The notes beneath the pieces were generated by a model that saw only the letters and a program-made list of their open reading frames with translations, ran no database searches and was not told the origin of the DNA. The position numbers and the translations under genes were made by a program. A stretch of DNA of 64,000 bases from Lepidurus packardi (Eukaryota > Arthropoda > Branchiopoda > Notostraca > Triopsidae), in NCBI GenBank assembly GCA_023053545.1, contig JAKZAN010000001.1:11486024-11550023 (forward strand). Reading direction: 5' to 3'. Below are positions 34,680-47,600 of the stretch, one piece after another (position 1 is the first letter of the stretch; the number at the start of each line of letters is the position of its first letter).

Positions 34680-34960
34680 CTTTATTGAAATAATTTTTTT
34701 AATTTCGTTAAGTAATTTTTTCAATTAAGTAATTTTGTTAATTGTATTGCATAGTTTTCTTGATTTTATAACGATTTTCTTAGTTTTTCTAAAATAATTT
34801 GTTAATTTTATTAAATAATTTTGTTAATTTTAGGAAATAATTTGTTGGTTTTATTAAGTAATTTTGTTAATTTTATTAAATAATTTGTTAATTTCATTAA
34901 ATAATGTGTTCATTTCATTACAGTGATTTTGTTAATAATTTTCTCAAATAAATGCACTGT
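34680..34960. repeat. AT-rich degenerate minisatellite
   Basis: About 280 bp made of loosely repeated units of 22-24 bp of the form TAATTTTGTTAATTTTATTA. GC content is well below the surroundings. It may act as a matrix-attachment or nucleosome-poor segment, but that is inference. Confidence 0.65.
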
Positions 34961-37720
34961 TTCGTGTTTTTTTTTACATAAATTAATCAATTTTCCCATG
35001 GTCAAACTGTTGTAGTTAGTAAGTACATTTAATGTGCAATTTTATCTTAAATTTAAGGTGTTGCGTTACAGTACGTAACGTGAAATATTTTTCTTATTTT
35101 TTTAGGGTAATTTTGAGTTTGGAAACAAAAACAAGGTAGATTATCACAGTCTTGATGATCCCTAAAAAGATGTGCTTTATGAGGGGCTTACGAATCTTTT
35201 TTATTTATGTAGTGTGGGAAGTATCGTTAGGGAATAGAGGTGAGAGTAATGTTTGGAATGGATGATTTTTACCTGTGTGCTATATGACCGCGCTAGGTAT
35301 ACCTTGAATCTATTGCAGCGGAACATTAAAGTTAGGGGGGGTGGGGGGGTAAATTGTGTGAGAGGCACGAGCTCGTATACTCGTATAGCAAATGTGTCCT
35401 TTTTTGTGCACGAGTGTGTTGGGTTGGGTTTGGGACTATTCATTATTGCAGACAAATGTGTGGGGTTCTGCATATCCATTTGCTGTAGTGTGCTATGGAA
35501 GATGAGGCAGAAGCTTGTGTTCTCGTCACGGTTTAGAGCGAGCAGGAGGAGAGCGTCAATTAGGGTTGAGGGATGTTTGGAGACAAGTACCCCAAAGGTG
35601 GAAAGAGGGAGGTAAATGCGAACGCGTTGGGAAATATGAAATCTGTTTTTTTTTTTTGGAAGTAGAGAAAGTTATTTTATGAGTCTGAAAACGAGATGGA
35701 AAACGCACTTTGGCTCGCTTTTATGGTGCCCTGACTAGTATTGCTTTATATGAACCCGCTTTGCAAGGAAGAAAAGCTTAATTAGGAAAAGACAGATAAA
35801 GCATTTCCCCCACAAAGGAAGCGGGTTTTCAAATCGATAGTTGTACCTCTTGATTTGCGCTTGGCCCGTGATACTGTAATACAAGACTTCATTTAATTCG
35901 AATATTTTGAAGACAATAAATGCAACGCTGCCGTACAGCTTCGTGTTTTGAGGGAAGGATGGTACGGTAACGCAGAAGCAGTCATACGTCCGAAGTACGT
36001 GAGATATTTCGAAAATCTCTTGACAGTAACGTAGCTGACAGTAAAGTAAAGAAATGTCAGTTTTACTTTTCTCAGATTTGCCTTCACTAATTGTAAAAAT
36101 GCAAATTTCTTTTTCACATACGCGAAGAAAAGCCAAATGGCGAATTTAGAATCGGTCATGAACTAGACATTATTTTTAGTGTATTTTTACGAAACATTGC
36201 ATGCAAACTGAGTACACGGTTAGGAAGTGATCCGGCTTGCCGTTTCATGCGCAGAAGCCATTCGCGTTCATGGGTTCATATATACCCATGTAAAGCACGG
36301 CGCACCTCCTTGCAGAAGCTTGGGTGTAACATGCTCTAAGCTGTACGGTTTTACAGCGTCACGTACTTACTAAGCCCCTCGCCAAGCCTGTGTTCAAAAG
36401 CACCTAATTTTTTTCATTGTTGCTTCCGTACGCTTTTATGGAGAATGGTCAAAGCATATTACGCTTAACAACTCGAGAAACGTTCGCAAAAGCCGGATGA
36501 CTTGGCGTCGGATCGGCATAAGAGTCAAGTTTGGAATCAAATCGACACCTAAGACAGTTATTATCGATATTTGCCAGGTTTGCCTAAGATTTTGATGGAT
36601 GGATAGCTACATTGAATGAAGGTTACATCGAAAGAAACTTTCGCTTTTGGACTGACCACTTTGGATTCCAAAGAAGTGAAGTAAATATAGTTACAGTTTC
36701 ATTTGAATGGACATCGTTAAGTTCGCCAATCGAATCGGAGCACAATTGGTCACTGCCTTAGCGAGTTATAAGTAGGATTCCCAGGGATGGATTTACTCTA
36801 CTGGTACTCTAAGGTACTCAACGCCTTTAGAGTATTTAAAAAAACCGCTTAGCCGGTTTGGATAACCTATTATCGGGTACATTGGGACTGAGTACGTTGC
36901 TGATGAATCGTGACGCGCCAGTAATGAGTTAAAAGATCTTTTTGAAGATCAAAGTACTTTACAATCGTATGGTCTAAATTAAAAGGAAAATAAGAAAAAA
37001 GAAGAATCAAGAGCTGCGTTGTGATTCTTCGGCAAACGAGCAAATAAGGGAAAACAGAGGATGTGGCAAATTATTCTCCGGCAGTTCAAGAATAAATTAA
37101 GATAGCCTTATAAAGTTTTGGACAGATAACGAAAAAAACTGCCAGGGAGGGAAAAGGTTTTTTTTGCTAGGTGATGAGAGGAGCCGCGCGAAGGAAACGA
37201 AACGAAACGTCCTGGAATTGGTGTCTCGTCACTAGTGCCAAGGCAAAGAGCCTATATAAGGAAGGATTAAGGGGGTTAATTTGAGGAGGATGAGGGAGGC
37301 TGTGCAGCCAAGGGCGTTGGTGGGTGGTAGAGAGAGAGAGACTTGGGTTCTATAGACGACATTTACAACACAAGGCACAAGACGAAGAAAAGGAGCTTTG
37401 GGGGACTGGGAGGGGTAAGGGGGCCAAATGGCTCTGTCGTCGTGAAGAGTCGCAGGCCGGGCGTTGATAAGCAAAAGGTGGCGCGTCTTGGGCGTCAAGA
37501 CGACATAACTCGACAGCTTGCTTTAATTAGTATTGATCCAAAAAGGCTTGCTAGACTTGTGTCTTGTGCCCATATTGTGCCTAACATTTCCCCTGACTTC
37601 TCCCTTTTAGAGAAACGTCCAGGAAAACGGAAAACGGGGAAACCAGATTGTCTCCTCCGCTCTTTACACTCATTCCCCATCTTCATGAGCCGTTCCCAAG
37701 TCTTCCCAAGTCGTGCCTGG
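34961..37720 (+). other. tsh intron 1, no confident gene
   Basis: Mostly AT-rich. A TATATAAG box lies at about 37251-37258, and a 163-codon open frame without an ATG start follows at 37343-37834. Its product has no recognisable domain and its end runs into the tandem repeat at 37734, so it is not called as a gene. One CATTGTTG word is at about 36415. Confidence 0.4.
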
Positions 37721-37733
37721 CCTAAACGCTCCA

Positions 37734-38125
37734 CGCCTGGTGGGACGCTACTGCACTTAAACCCCCGGGAAAACGTTCGCTACTGCACTGTAGTGTTACT
37801 GTACTGTACGGAAGGGACGCTCGACGCCTGGTAGGACGCTACTGTACCAGAACCACCGAAAAAACGTTCTCTACTGCATTGTAATCTAACAGTACTGTAC
37901 TGAAGGGTGCTAGATGCCAAAACCTTTTGAGTCTGGGTCGTTTTGGGGGGAAATTAGGTTGAAACAAGGCTGAGCAGTTGTTAAGTCGACGCCTGGTGGG
38001 ACGCTACTGTACTAAACTCACAGAAAAAACGTTCTGCACTGTAGTGTACTGTACTGAAGGGGTGTTTGAGCTAAAACTTTTCAGTTTTAATCATTTTTGA
38101 GGTAAAATTAGGTTGAAAATGATTC
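37734..38125. repeat. Tandem repeat, three units (about 91 and 165 bp)
   Basis: CGCCTGGTGGGACGCTACTG (or one-base variants) starts at 37734, 37825 and 37990. Each is followed by AAAACGTTC, then CTGCACTGTAGT-type and TACTGTACTGAAGGG words. The second and third units also carry a tail with AAATTAGGTTGAAA; the first lacks it, which explains the two unit lengths. Non-coding. Confidence 0.75.
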
Positions 38126-40835
38126 AAAAGAGGCCTTGTCGAGGTGGTCATGGTTTTTATGTTGATTCTTTCAGGTAGCGATATATTTTTTATTTTATTT
38201 TTTTTTTCATTCTGAGAAGAAATGGGAGGAGAGGAAAGCTTGAGAAATCTTGCATTGGCTGAGAATGGAAAGAATGTGATGTCATTGCTTAGTAACGTGC
38301 TCCGGATACGCTTCATTTAAGAGTCCTGGCGACAAAGTTGGGAGTGTCAATGCAGACAAATGATATTGTTATCATCTCCATTTTTTCTTTTTTTAAGCTC
38401 CTTCGCTTTTGAGGAGAGGAGGAAGCTGTGTTGGATGGGGGAGGAAGTGGGGAAGGTATTTTTCCCTTTGCTTTAAGGAGCATTTATTATGCAACTGTCA
38501 ATTAACTGACTAGGATTCGAAGTATAGCTATCTGCAACTCATTTACAAGAAAAGGATCTTTGTAATGAGGCGGCAGCCTTCATACTGCTTTCGTTTTATC
38601 CTGTTTGTCCGCTGGAAAGGAAGAAAATAATAATAGTGAAAGGAAGAAAAAAAAGTTCCCTTAATTGTCTTGGTTTTCATTCTCAGGCACGACGTCTTTT
38701 GTGATGGTCAGTTAAAGAGTTAGATTGGCTTGAAATCACAAGCAACCAACCCTTTTTTCTTAGGTCCTCCCACTAGCTTATGCTTTTTGGGGTTAATTTT
38801 CAGGGTTTCTTGTTGTTTTTTCCTGAAAAGGGAAGAAAAACGAGGCTCCCCTTTACCCCGTGACGTCACGTGACTATATTGGGTAAAGTGATGACCAAGA
38901 GAAACCTTTGACCGGGGTTCTTGGCCTTCCTCCCGCTTGCTTTTTGGGGCAACCCGCAGCCTCAGCCTTGCTAGGTTCACTGTTGGAGACACGGCAAACC
39001 ATGCCGGAGAAACGCTACCAAGTCCGGGCAGCTGTCGGTTACTCTTGCACCTCAACAACGAAAACGTTCGGTAGCTTGTAAGCTAGCCTAAAGGAGCCCT
39101 AAGCTATACTAAGGGACCCCCTTTTGTTCCAGAACTAACAGGAATAGCTAACCTAACGTATTCGTCGGAGTATGAGTTACTCGTACCAAGCTAATATTAA
39201 ATGAGGTGAAAATAACGCTCTTCTCTAAGGGTCCCAAGATGCCAGTCCCATTCTTCAAATCAAAGCCAGCCCAGAATGGCTTAAAAAAATTAAAAAAAAA
39301 AAGAAAACTAAGAAGAGACCAACTGATTTATTAGGCCATAAAAATATTATCCCTACAGAGACGGGTTTGTCCAAAAGCTTGGCATTTATTTTTAAAAAAT
39401 ATCGGAATTTTGGCCGATCCTTCTTAATTAAAGAGTTTTCGTTCTATTACCATTGTCTGTTATCTCTCTCTCTCTTTTTTTAAAAAAAAAAGGAAAAAGA
39501 GGTGGGAGCGGTGGGCAACTAAGAGAGAAGAAATGAAGGAGAGGCGATTAAGCATGGTGGGTGATTATTTTGGTCGGAGCATGGAACGTGATGGAAGTGT
39601 GGTTGCGTGACGTCTGGACGCATTTTGCTTTAGCAAGCCCAAGTCAAAACTTTTTGCAGGGGGAAATGTGGCAGACTTTATTGGGCAGGGAAAATTTTAC
39701 GAGAGTCCTAATTACTTTGTGTTTCAGAAACGTGCTGTTCTGTTGAGGTGGTATTGCAATAATGGCGGTCTGACGTGTGAGTGAGGGGGCGAACGTTTTT
39801 CAGCGCTGTGATAACAAAATGTAGTAACCCAACACACATTCAAAACTCCTTCGGTGTAGTTTTTCATTTAGCAAAGTTATGCCCGCGCAGTAATTGTACA
39901 GATTGGGGACAAGTGAGCAGCAAATAAATAAACCAGCTTTTATAGGCGACACTTTAGGCCCCTTTTGGCGCCTTTGGGGGGTTCGGGAGGAGTTAGGAGA
40001 ATTGTACGCCCCAATATGCCTCAGCAACAATGAAAAGTGTAGTGATTTTCATGTGGGGGAGATTTTCATTCTTGTTTTAATGTGAGGATAGGCGCCTCCC
40101 CATCTTCATTTCTATGCGTATTCATTATTGTTTATACCTTCGCATCGAAAAGGAAGGCACACTAGGAAGGGAAATGTCCTTTTTGTTCACTCCAGGTTTT
40201 TTTTCTTTGTTGGAGAGGGAAAAGTTGGGGCTTTGTATTCCTCCTTGAAGGCTTTTGCGCGGAAGGTAATTTTTCATTGTTGCTTGGTTTTTATTATGGG
40301 AAATGGGTAGTTACTGTATTTGAACTTTACAGTAGCGTAAAGATAGCTGTGATGATATGATATGTACGCTGTATATGTACTGTACAACCCGAACTAGAAA
40401 AAGGATCGGATTATGGATTTCAAGACTTGGGAATTTAGCCCGGAAAAGGGTAAGCTGGGACCAATGTTTTAACGACGCTTGCAAGGTTTCGAATGGGTTT
40501 TCTTTGTTTTCCCGTTCCTTTTAACGCGGATTTGGATTTTTACTGGAAGCTTAAATCTGTATGTTTTCTAAAGAATGATGAGAAGGGCGCTGATCCTTCG
40601 GTGAGAATCTTGAGTCTGTTTTGTATTATTATTAATTTATTTTGTATTTATTTTCCGGGGGAGATAATCCTACTGTCGTATAAGCTATTTCGGGCGTTCG
40701 AATGGAAATTTATTTTTAAAAAAATTTGGAAGAGATTTAAATGACATGTTTGTATTGCATCGGTTTTGGATTGGGTCATTCAGTTCTACTTGCGTTACTG
40801 TATCCGCGTACGTATATTGTTTTTAGAATACGTTC
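38126..40835 (+). other. tsh intron 1, no gene seen
   Basis: No gene. A TGACGTCACGTGA block (38861-38873) joins a CRE-type palindrome to an E-box CACGTG. One GCCGGA-core element lies at 39002-39030, a (TC)n run near 39463-39475 and CATTGTTG words near 40022 and 40273. Confidence 0.45.
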
Positions 40836-40840
40836 GACCG

Positions 40841-41130
40841 TGTTTGAATTTGGCACTTGTGCGATTTTCATTGTTGACGCATTAAAATTCTAAGTGGTCA
40901 ATTCTTTCATTGAAACATTCATTGTTGACGTCGCCGTAGCCGTACCCGGGTTAGGTTGACGGTGGTTGACGCGTTATAAGCGTCAATAATTAAAAATAGC
41001 TTCTTTTTATAGTCTACCTTAGATCGTATTTAATTTTTCGTTTACTGTTTTCATTGTTGACGCTTTGCTTTCAAACGGTCGACTCTTTCATTGAAAGTTT
41101 CGTTGTTGACATTACAGTACCTAGTCCACA
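40841..41130. repeat. CATTGTTGACG repeat family, copy 1 and partial copy
   Basis: 40841-41010 matches the family at 42531 and 44387: TTTGAATTTGGC, then TTTTCATTGTTGACGC, ATTGTTGACGTC, GGTTGACGCGTTATAAGCGTCAA. A partial copy follows at 41046-41130 with two further ATTGTTGAC or GTTGTTGAC words. The CGTCAA / TTGACG words near the two ends are inverted. Non-coding. Confidence 0.7.
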
Positions 41131-42530
41131 GGCTTACCTGTACAGTACCTTTCACTGGTTTTACTGGGTGTAATTTAACCAGATCTTAAAACGGATTCCA
41201 AATAGAATCGAATTGCCTGTAATGTTCAATTTATTTGGATTTTATTCCGGAATTATTTTCGGATTATTGGGCGTAACTTCGGAATTACCTACGTTATTAG
41301 TAGACGGCAATCGGTCCGGTCCGAATGGTATTGAAATATGAAAACTAATCGTCAATGTCGGATTCTCTTTTTCTTTCATATACGCCAAATGAAAGACAGA
41401 GAAGGAGCAAGTCTTGCTATGTCTGGTCTTCGCAGAGATAAGAAAGTGAGCATGCAAATAACAGGCAAAGCAAAAGAAAAAGTGCTCCTTGCCATTCCTT
41501 TTGGGAGCATTTGGAGCATTTGCAGCGAAATGTCCTTTCTTTCTTTATTCCGAAAAACAAGACAAAACAGAAACGAAAGTTGGTCGTCACTGGGCTGTCA
41601 ACTGCCACATTTTTTGTACTTTTGGACGTTCGTGACAGTCTTGAGTAGTTGCCATCACGCTGCAAGGAGAATAACATTTCCCTTTCGTGTGAGTTGGGCG
41701 TAAAATGGTCGTTTTGCTCAGCGCGAAATACCCCAAAAAAGAATTTAAAAAAGAGAAACACATCTTGGATTTTTTTTTCTTACGAAACTCATGAAGTAGA
41801 TATTTGTCTCCACCTTTTTTTAACTAAAAAATAAAATAAATCTGTTTTTTATACGGGGTTGACGGCTGACCTTGATGGGTGACCGATCTTAAAAAAGCAG
41901 ACATACCCTCTTACACTTTTTGTCTTCTCCCCCCAAGTTGGGGGGAGGGGGGAGGCAGACAAGGACTCATCAACTCGACCTAGAGACGACGGAGATACAG
42001 CGTCCTGACGCGAACTTGATGGACTTGGATCATCAGCGCCGTCCTTATGGGACTTTGGGGAAATTCTAGACGAAGAAAAGAATAAAGTGCAGAGCCAGCG
42101 ACAAGCCAAGAGCTAGGGAAAAAGAAAGAGAAAAAACAGGAAAAAAGAAGGCAAGAGAGAGAGAGAAGAGAAGGTGCCTGATACCGCAACCCTTTTAACT
42201 TTTTGTCCCATGGACCTTCAAGCTATGTTGACGCTAATGCGACATGATGTGACTTCTCAACGTCCGTCAACACCCTCACCTAACCAGTTTGTTCTATCGA
42301 CGACAGGTAAAAATGCAGGCCTTGTTGGTTTTCCCCTCTTCACCGCCCGTTTCTCTTTGGTTATGAACGAGCTGAGCTAAGGTTTCCTTCCTGTGGTCAT
42401 TTTTCTTAGTTTAAAACCCGAAAGGATGGGAAGGTAAGATAATACCGACACCCCAAATAAGTAAATCTTAGAGAATTTTGTGGAGAATTGGATTTTTTTT
42501 AATGTTTTTTGAGGATACGTTGGTCAGATC
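41131..42530 (+). other. tsh intron 1, no gene seen
   Basis: No gene. Purine-rich (GA)n at about 42146-42172 and a C/G-rich inverted pair (CCCCCCAAGTTGGGGGG) near 41931-41947. Confidence 0.45.
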
Positions 42531-42771
42531 GAGTTTGAATTTGTCGCGTACACGAATTTCACTGTTGACGCTTCGCTTTCGTATTGTGAATTCGTTCATC
42601 GAAAGTTTTATTGTTGACGTTACCATAGCCAGTCTATACGTTGACGGCAGTTGGCGCGTTATAAAGCGTCAACAATGAAAAACAGCCCAAGGGGACAAAT
42701 AGCATAGGCAAGTTGTCACCATAGACACTTTGTATTGAAAACAGGGGAGCCAAAAATGTCTAGTTAGGGCT
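42531..42771. repeat. CATTGTTGACG repeat family, copy 2
   Basis: About 240 bp matching 44387-44630 almost throughout: GTTTGAATTTG, TTCACTGTTGACGCTT, TATTGTTGACGT, CATAGCCAGT, TATAAAGCGTCAACAATGAA, CAGCCC, ATAGCATAGG, TTGTCACCA and TCTAGTTAGG in the same order. The left TTGACGC and right GCGTCAA form an inner inverted pair. Confidence 0.75.
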
Positions 42772-44386
42772 GTTTCATCATGTTTATCATGTGCGAAGTT
42801 GTAATGACGCTAATAACGAAAGAAATTTCGGCCAATTTTTGGACTACGTGACTTGATGACGTCACAGACGCATCAGTTAACCTGAGCGTGGTATACCTGA
42901 GAGCTTTAGGTCCTGTTTAAAGCATGAAAGTAAACGGTAAGCATGGTACTAAGCGCCATAAGCCCCGCCACAGTACTCTCATGACGTCATGCTCACATGC
43001 TCATTACTCGTGAATGCCAACTCCCAAAAATCTGAAACAAATTCCGTCACTTCTTACAATATCGTAGACAACCAAGTATCCGTCCAAATTCAAATCTCAA
43101 TCCCCAAGTCTCCTTTTTTTGACTACTTGCCCTTTAGTCGGTAAAAAAAAATGAGCCTGAGGCAATTAGTTGTATTACATTGAGTTTATTTTATTACTTT
43201 TTAAAAAATCCACTAATTTATTTACTTTTCATAGTGAAGTTTAGTTTTTTGTTTGCCTGTCAAAATCACTGCTCTGTTCGCGATGACTTCCTTTAAAAAA
43301 AAAGAAGCACCCCTTCCTTTTTTTATTAAAGAAAAGTGGCCAGCTTTCGGTTCCATTCAGTCGGGACTTCGGGCAAGTAACATGGCAAGTGGATGACTGC
43401 GGGGGTGATTAGTTGGGGATAATGAGAAGAGCTAGGCAAATTAGGAAAGCGGCTTATGGATATTTGTTTAGGGAAAAAGGGTAAAAAAAAGCCGAAATTG
43501 GGGGGTGAGGGGGATCAGAGAGCTGTCATGAGCAGGCCTGTGTATCTAAGAAGACAGAGAAACAAGCAAGACCACTTGGGGATTAGTATTTGCTGCAACA
43601 TCTTTCAGGGGGGGGGGGGGGGGGCAAGGAGAAGGAAAGGAGAAGACGAGAGAGATGTATGGAGAGAGACGCAGAGAGGCCTGCCGAGAAAGACATAAGG
43701 CTGGTGTTATGTGTGTGTCGTTGCTGTGTCTTTTGTGCGGGTGACACGCGGACGTCGCTGCGTGTGACAACATGATGGAGACGCGCTCTTCCTTTAGAGT
43801 CAGGCTTCTTCCTTCGGCAGGACTTTTGCTCGCTTTTGCCTTGCTTTTGCTCTTGACAGCACACATCACCAGCTTTTAATGAAACACATATCTTGTCTCG
43901 TGCTAGCTAGCCTGGCGCTCTCTTTCGGGGCTTCCCAATTCGTAAGCGAAAGCCGCGCTCTCTCTACTGTCGCTCATTCTCTCCTTGTCTTCTACTCCAT
44001 CTTTACTTTTGGGGGCGCTCTGGCTTTTGGGACGCTCCACACTTTGCGGCCGATACTTTGTATTGGACTCTGCACATTTGGGGAGGAAGATCTTCCTCCC
44101 ATCCTCTCACACTCCCGAAAGAGCCAAGTTCGTTTGGCTTGAGGAGGTGGGTTTGTCATTGGATCCGTCTCGAAGGAAAGATTTAAGGAAACAATACACT
44201 ACTAGCATCCCAATCACTCCAGAAGTTACACAATGAAATAAAGGTAGCGGCCTTTATTTTCTTAAAAAGTAAAGATCACCTGTGTTTAAAAAATAATGGT
44301 TTACTTCTGTTTTTACCTTTAATTAAATTTTTTCTTAACGTCTGGGGTGCTTGTGATGTAACTATTGTATTGAGGGGTGGATGGTG
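42772..44386 (+). other. tsh intron 1, no gene seen
   Basis: No supported gene. TGACGTCA palindromes lie at 42857-42864 and 42982-42989, and a G run at about 43609-43624. Short overlapping frames on both strands at 43456-44236 lack any domain. Confidence 0.4.
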
Positions 44387-44630
44387 TTTGAATTTGGCGC
44401 GTCTATGATTTTCACTGTTGACGCTTTGCTTGCAAGTTGCCCATTGCTTCACTGGAAGATTTATTGTTGACGTCACAGTAGCCAGTTTACCAGGTTTGGG
44501 GCAGTGGATGTGTACTATAAAGCGTCAACAATGAAAAGCAGCCCGTGGGCCAGTAGCATAGGGGAAATTGTCACCAAAGACAACTTGGTATTAAGAAAGA
44601 AAGGTGAGCAAAAGAAGTCTTCTAGTTAGG
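44387..44630. repeat. CATTGTTGACG repeat family, copy 3
   Basis: Matches copy 2 (42531-42771) in order and length. Contains a full TGACGTCA at 44468-44475 where copy 2 has GACGTTAC, and the TATAAAGCGTCAACAATGAA block. Three copies within 4 kb point to local spread of a non-autonomous element or to segmental duplication. Confidence 0.75.
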
Positions 44631-47600
44631 CTACATACGTTGAGATATTGGCCGTTTTTTTTTTGTTTATTATCTTGTTGGGCCTAGAAAGACAGTCGAT
44701 GACTAATCACGTCAAGCAAGGATGCTCTTGTTTCCTTCTTTTAGTTTTGGAATGTGAATGTCGGACCTTTTTAGCGGCGAACGAGAAGAAAAAAGAAATA
44801 AAAGAATTTAGAGGGAAAAGTGGTGACAGATTGGGTTTGACGGACCGTGCAAGTTTGTTAAGCGTTTGTTTCTTTCCGTGACTTTTTGAAGTTTTGAACT
44901 TTGAGTTTTTAACGTTTTAAAGTTTCAAGAAAAATGAAAGTGACTTGGTGATTTTTGAAAATTAATTCTTAGCCTTTTAGAGAGAGACAATTGTATAGCC
45001 CAGGATATGAGATTCGATATGAAGGGAATGGATTGCAAAAAAAAGAAAAGAAATGAAAGGGCTCCTGCCGTGAGTTTTATCGAGTCCATCTGCTTTGTTG
45101 TGCGGTAAACGATTGTCTTCTCCCTTGACGAAGAGAGGGAACCAACTTCTTTAAAAGCAAGGGCTCCTTTTTACCTTCACAGGGTGTGTATTATAGAAAA
45201 TGATGGATGGTTCTTTTACTGCCCTTATTCCTTTTCTCGCTGTATGTCTATCTGTCTGTCGCCCTCTTTCGGAAAAACGCGCGGTCTCTGAATGTTTCCT
45301 GATCATTCTTTGCAGATCACGCCATCTTCGCTATCGTTCTGCATTATTTCTTTGGAAGAGGAAGATTCTGTCTCTATTACTCCCTACCAATTTTTTTTTA
45401 CAATATTCCATTAACGTAAGAGACCACAACATGCAGTTAGATGCACCTTCCCTATCTCTCTTCTGTGGAATTTTCTGTTTTACAACAACTTTTATTTTTT
45501 ATTGAATTTCATTTGTAATTTTTCTTGGCCTTGCTTTTATTTTATGAAATTTTATTTGTTTATTTTAAGAAAAAAGCCTGCAATGATATAGGTATAGACA
45601 GGAGTAGGTCGAACTTTTTTTAGTAAAAAAATAAAAAAAGGCAATTTTTTCTAGAAGGTTCATCGGGTTCAGTGGCCAAAAGGTTAAGAAATCAGAGTCA
45701 AAGGTCTGTTTAGGATCTTTTAAGAGAAGGAGGGAGGGAGCTTCTCATAACTTCTTGGAGAAATGAAGATAAGACAGACTAAAGAATAGCAGCATCATTA
45801 TGCCTTGTAAGCGTATAGGAAAACTCGTGTCTCCAGATTAAAGATGTCTTTGGCATAACAAAGCAGTCTCCGAACAGAAGAGAGGGAGGCGCGGGGTGGA
45901 AAAGCCCCGGCCGCCACACAGAACACAACGCAACACAACAAGAAGTAGCATTTAACCATAAAGGGCGGGATGGGACGATATATATAGTATTAAAAAAAAG
46001 GAAAGCGAACATCTTTACGCTGCTCCTTTTCTGCCTTGTACAGGGTACACAATAAGTTAAAACAGCGTGAAAGGAGCTTAAGTCTTGCCGCAATCCTTAA
46101 CCGTATAAAGCGTATGCTTTTTTTGTCTTTTTTCTTTTTTTCGATATCTATATACACAAGCTTCTCTATTTTTATTTCATAGAGCCGTAATTGACCCTCT
46201 GATTACAATGGTGTTACTTGTAGTGTTGGCAGTCCTCTGTTCCCCAATTCTTTTTTATTCTCTTTGCTTTCTTTAGTTATTTTTTATTTTATTTTTTTGG
46301 TTTCTTACCGTCCGTTTCAGCACTAAAAGGAATAGGGAGAAAAAAGGCCCATGAGTGAAGAAAGAAAAAGCATACGTCATTAGAAACCTCCAACTCTAGT
46401 TGCTTAGGATTAAAAAATAAGGTAAAGCTCGAAAGAAAAGGAATACTGCATCTGAGAGAAATTAGAAGAGAAAATGTAATAGCAATGCATAGTTAATAAT
46501 TGGACCTGGGGAAAACGGTAGCTAACGAAAACGAAAAGCGAGGAGTAAAGACGAATCCACAGCAAAGGAATCAAAACCAAGACTGTATTGCGTTGTGCGG
46601 TCGCAGTGTATCGTACAGCAAGGAAATTTTGCGAGCTTAGGAACAGACCGAGGATGGCGAACGAATCGGCCTGCTTAGGGTCGGCAGACTCGCTTACCAG
46701 ATGGGAGCACTCACTATTGGGCAACAGTGAAATTTTCCGACTAGGTAGGACTTGAATTCATTCTTGCTACCAATGAAGTACATGGAAGTTTTGACGAATA
46801 TTGCAGTTATTCTTCGCAAGAAATATCCTTTACTAGTACGGGTATTTCTTCTACCTTCTACCGATCACCTTGCAATATCCTAGTACGGAACAATAATACA
46901 AGAAAAAGTGTGGTAATAAATAAAAGAAAAAGGGAAAGTAATAATTAATGGGAGCGGGACGGAGTAATGATTCTCCGAGTAAAACTGCAGAGTTTGACGT
47001 TTTTAAGGATTGTCATTGGGTTTACTTACTTTACCCGGGGGGTGGGGGGTCTTCTGAAAAAGAAAAAGAAAAGAAAAGTGAAGGGCAGTAAGAAAAGGCA
47101 GACGGAAAGCTGGTCGAGCGACAGGCATCCATCAGTGTCTGGACTGAGGTGATTCTCATGACTCACGCTCCCAACGTTAGATTGATGACTCCCAATGCGC
47201 TCTGTCAACCCTCGTGACTGGGCACATGGAGACTATACAGTAAAGCAAAAGCGAGCCCAACCCTTTTTTCCCCTTCCCTTGTATACATATCTATATGCGA
47301 GTCTGAATGCACAAAATAGATGTGTACATGTTACTCATTCGTCCAAGAATCCGAGAAAGAGAGAGCTTTTTCTTTAAGGTGAAGGTGGGGTGAATGTCCC
47401 TATTCGAAACCCACAAAAGACTGGAAAAGGGGGCTGCAATTAATCATTAGTTGGCAGAATTATCTGACCAGAAGGAAAAGCCCGGTCTGTCTGGGTTATG
47501 TGCATATATTTATAGATTTATACGACAATAACAACCCCAAAGCCATCAAACAGACGCACCTGGCTTCTTCTACTTCTTTTGGATGGTTTTCCATAAGATT

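Noticed and set aside
37343-37834. 163-codon plus-strand open frame after a TATATAAG box
   Set aside because: No ATG start, no domain, and its end is made of the tandem repeat at 37734.
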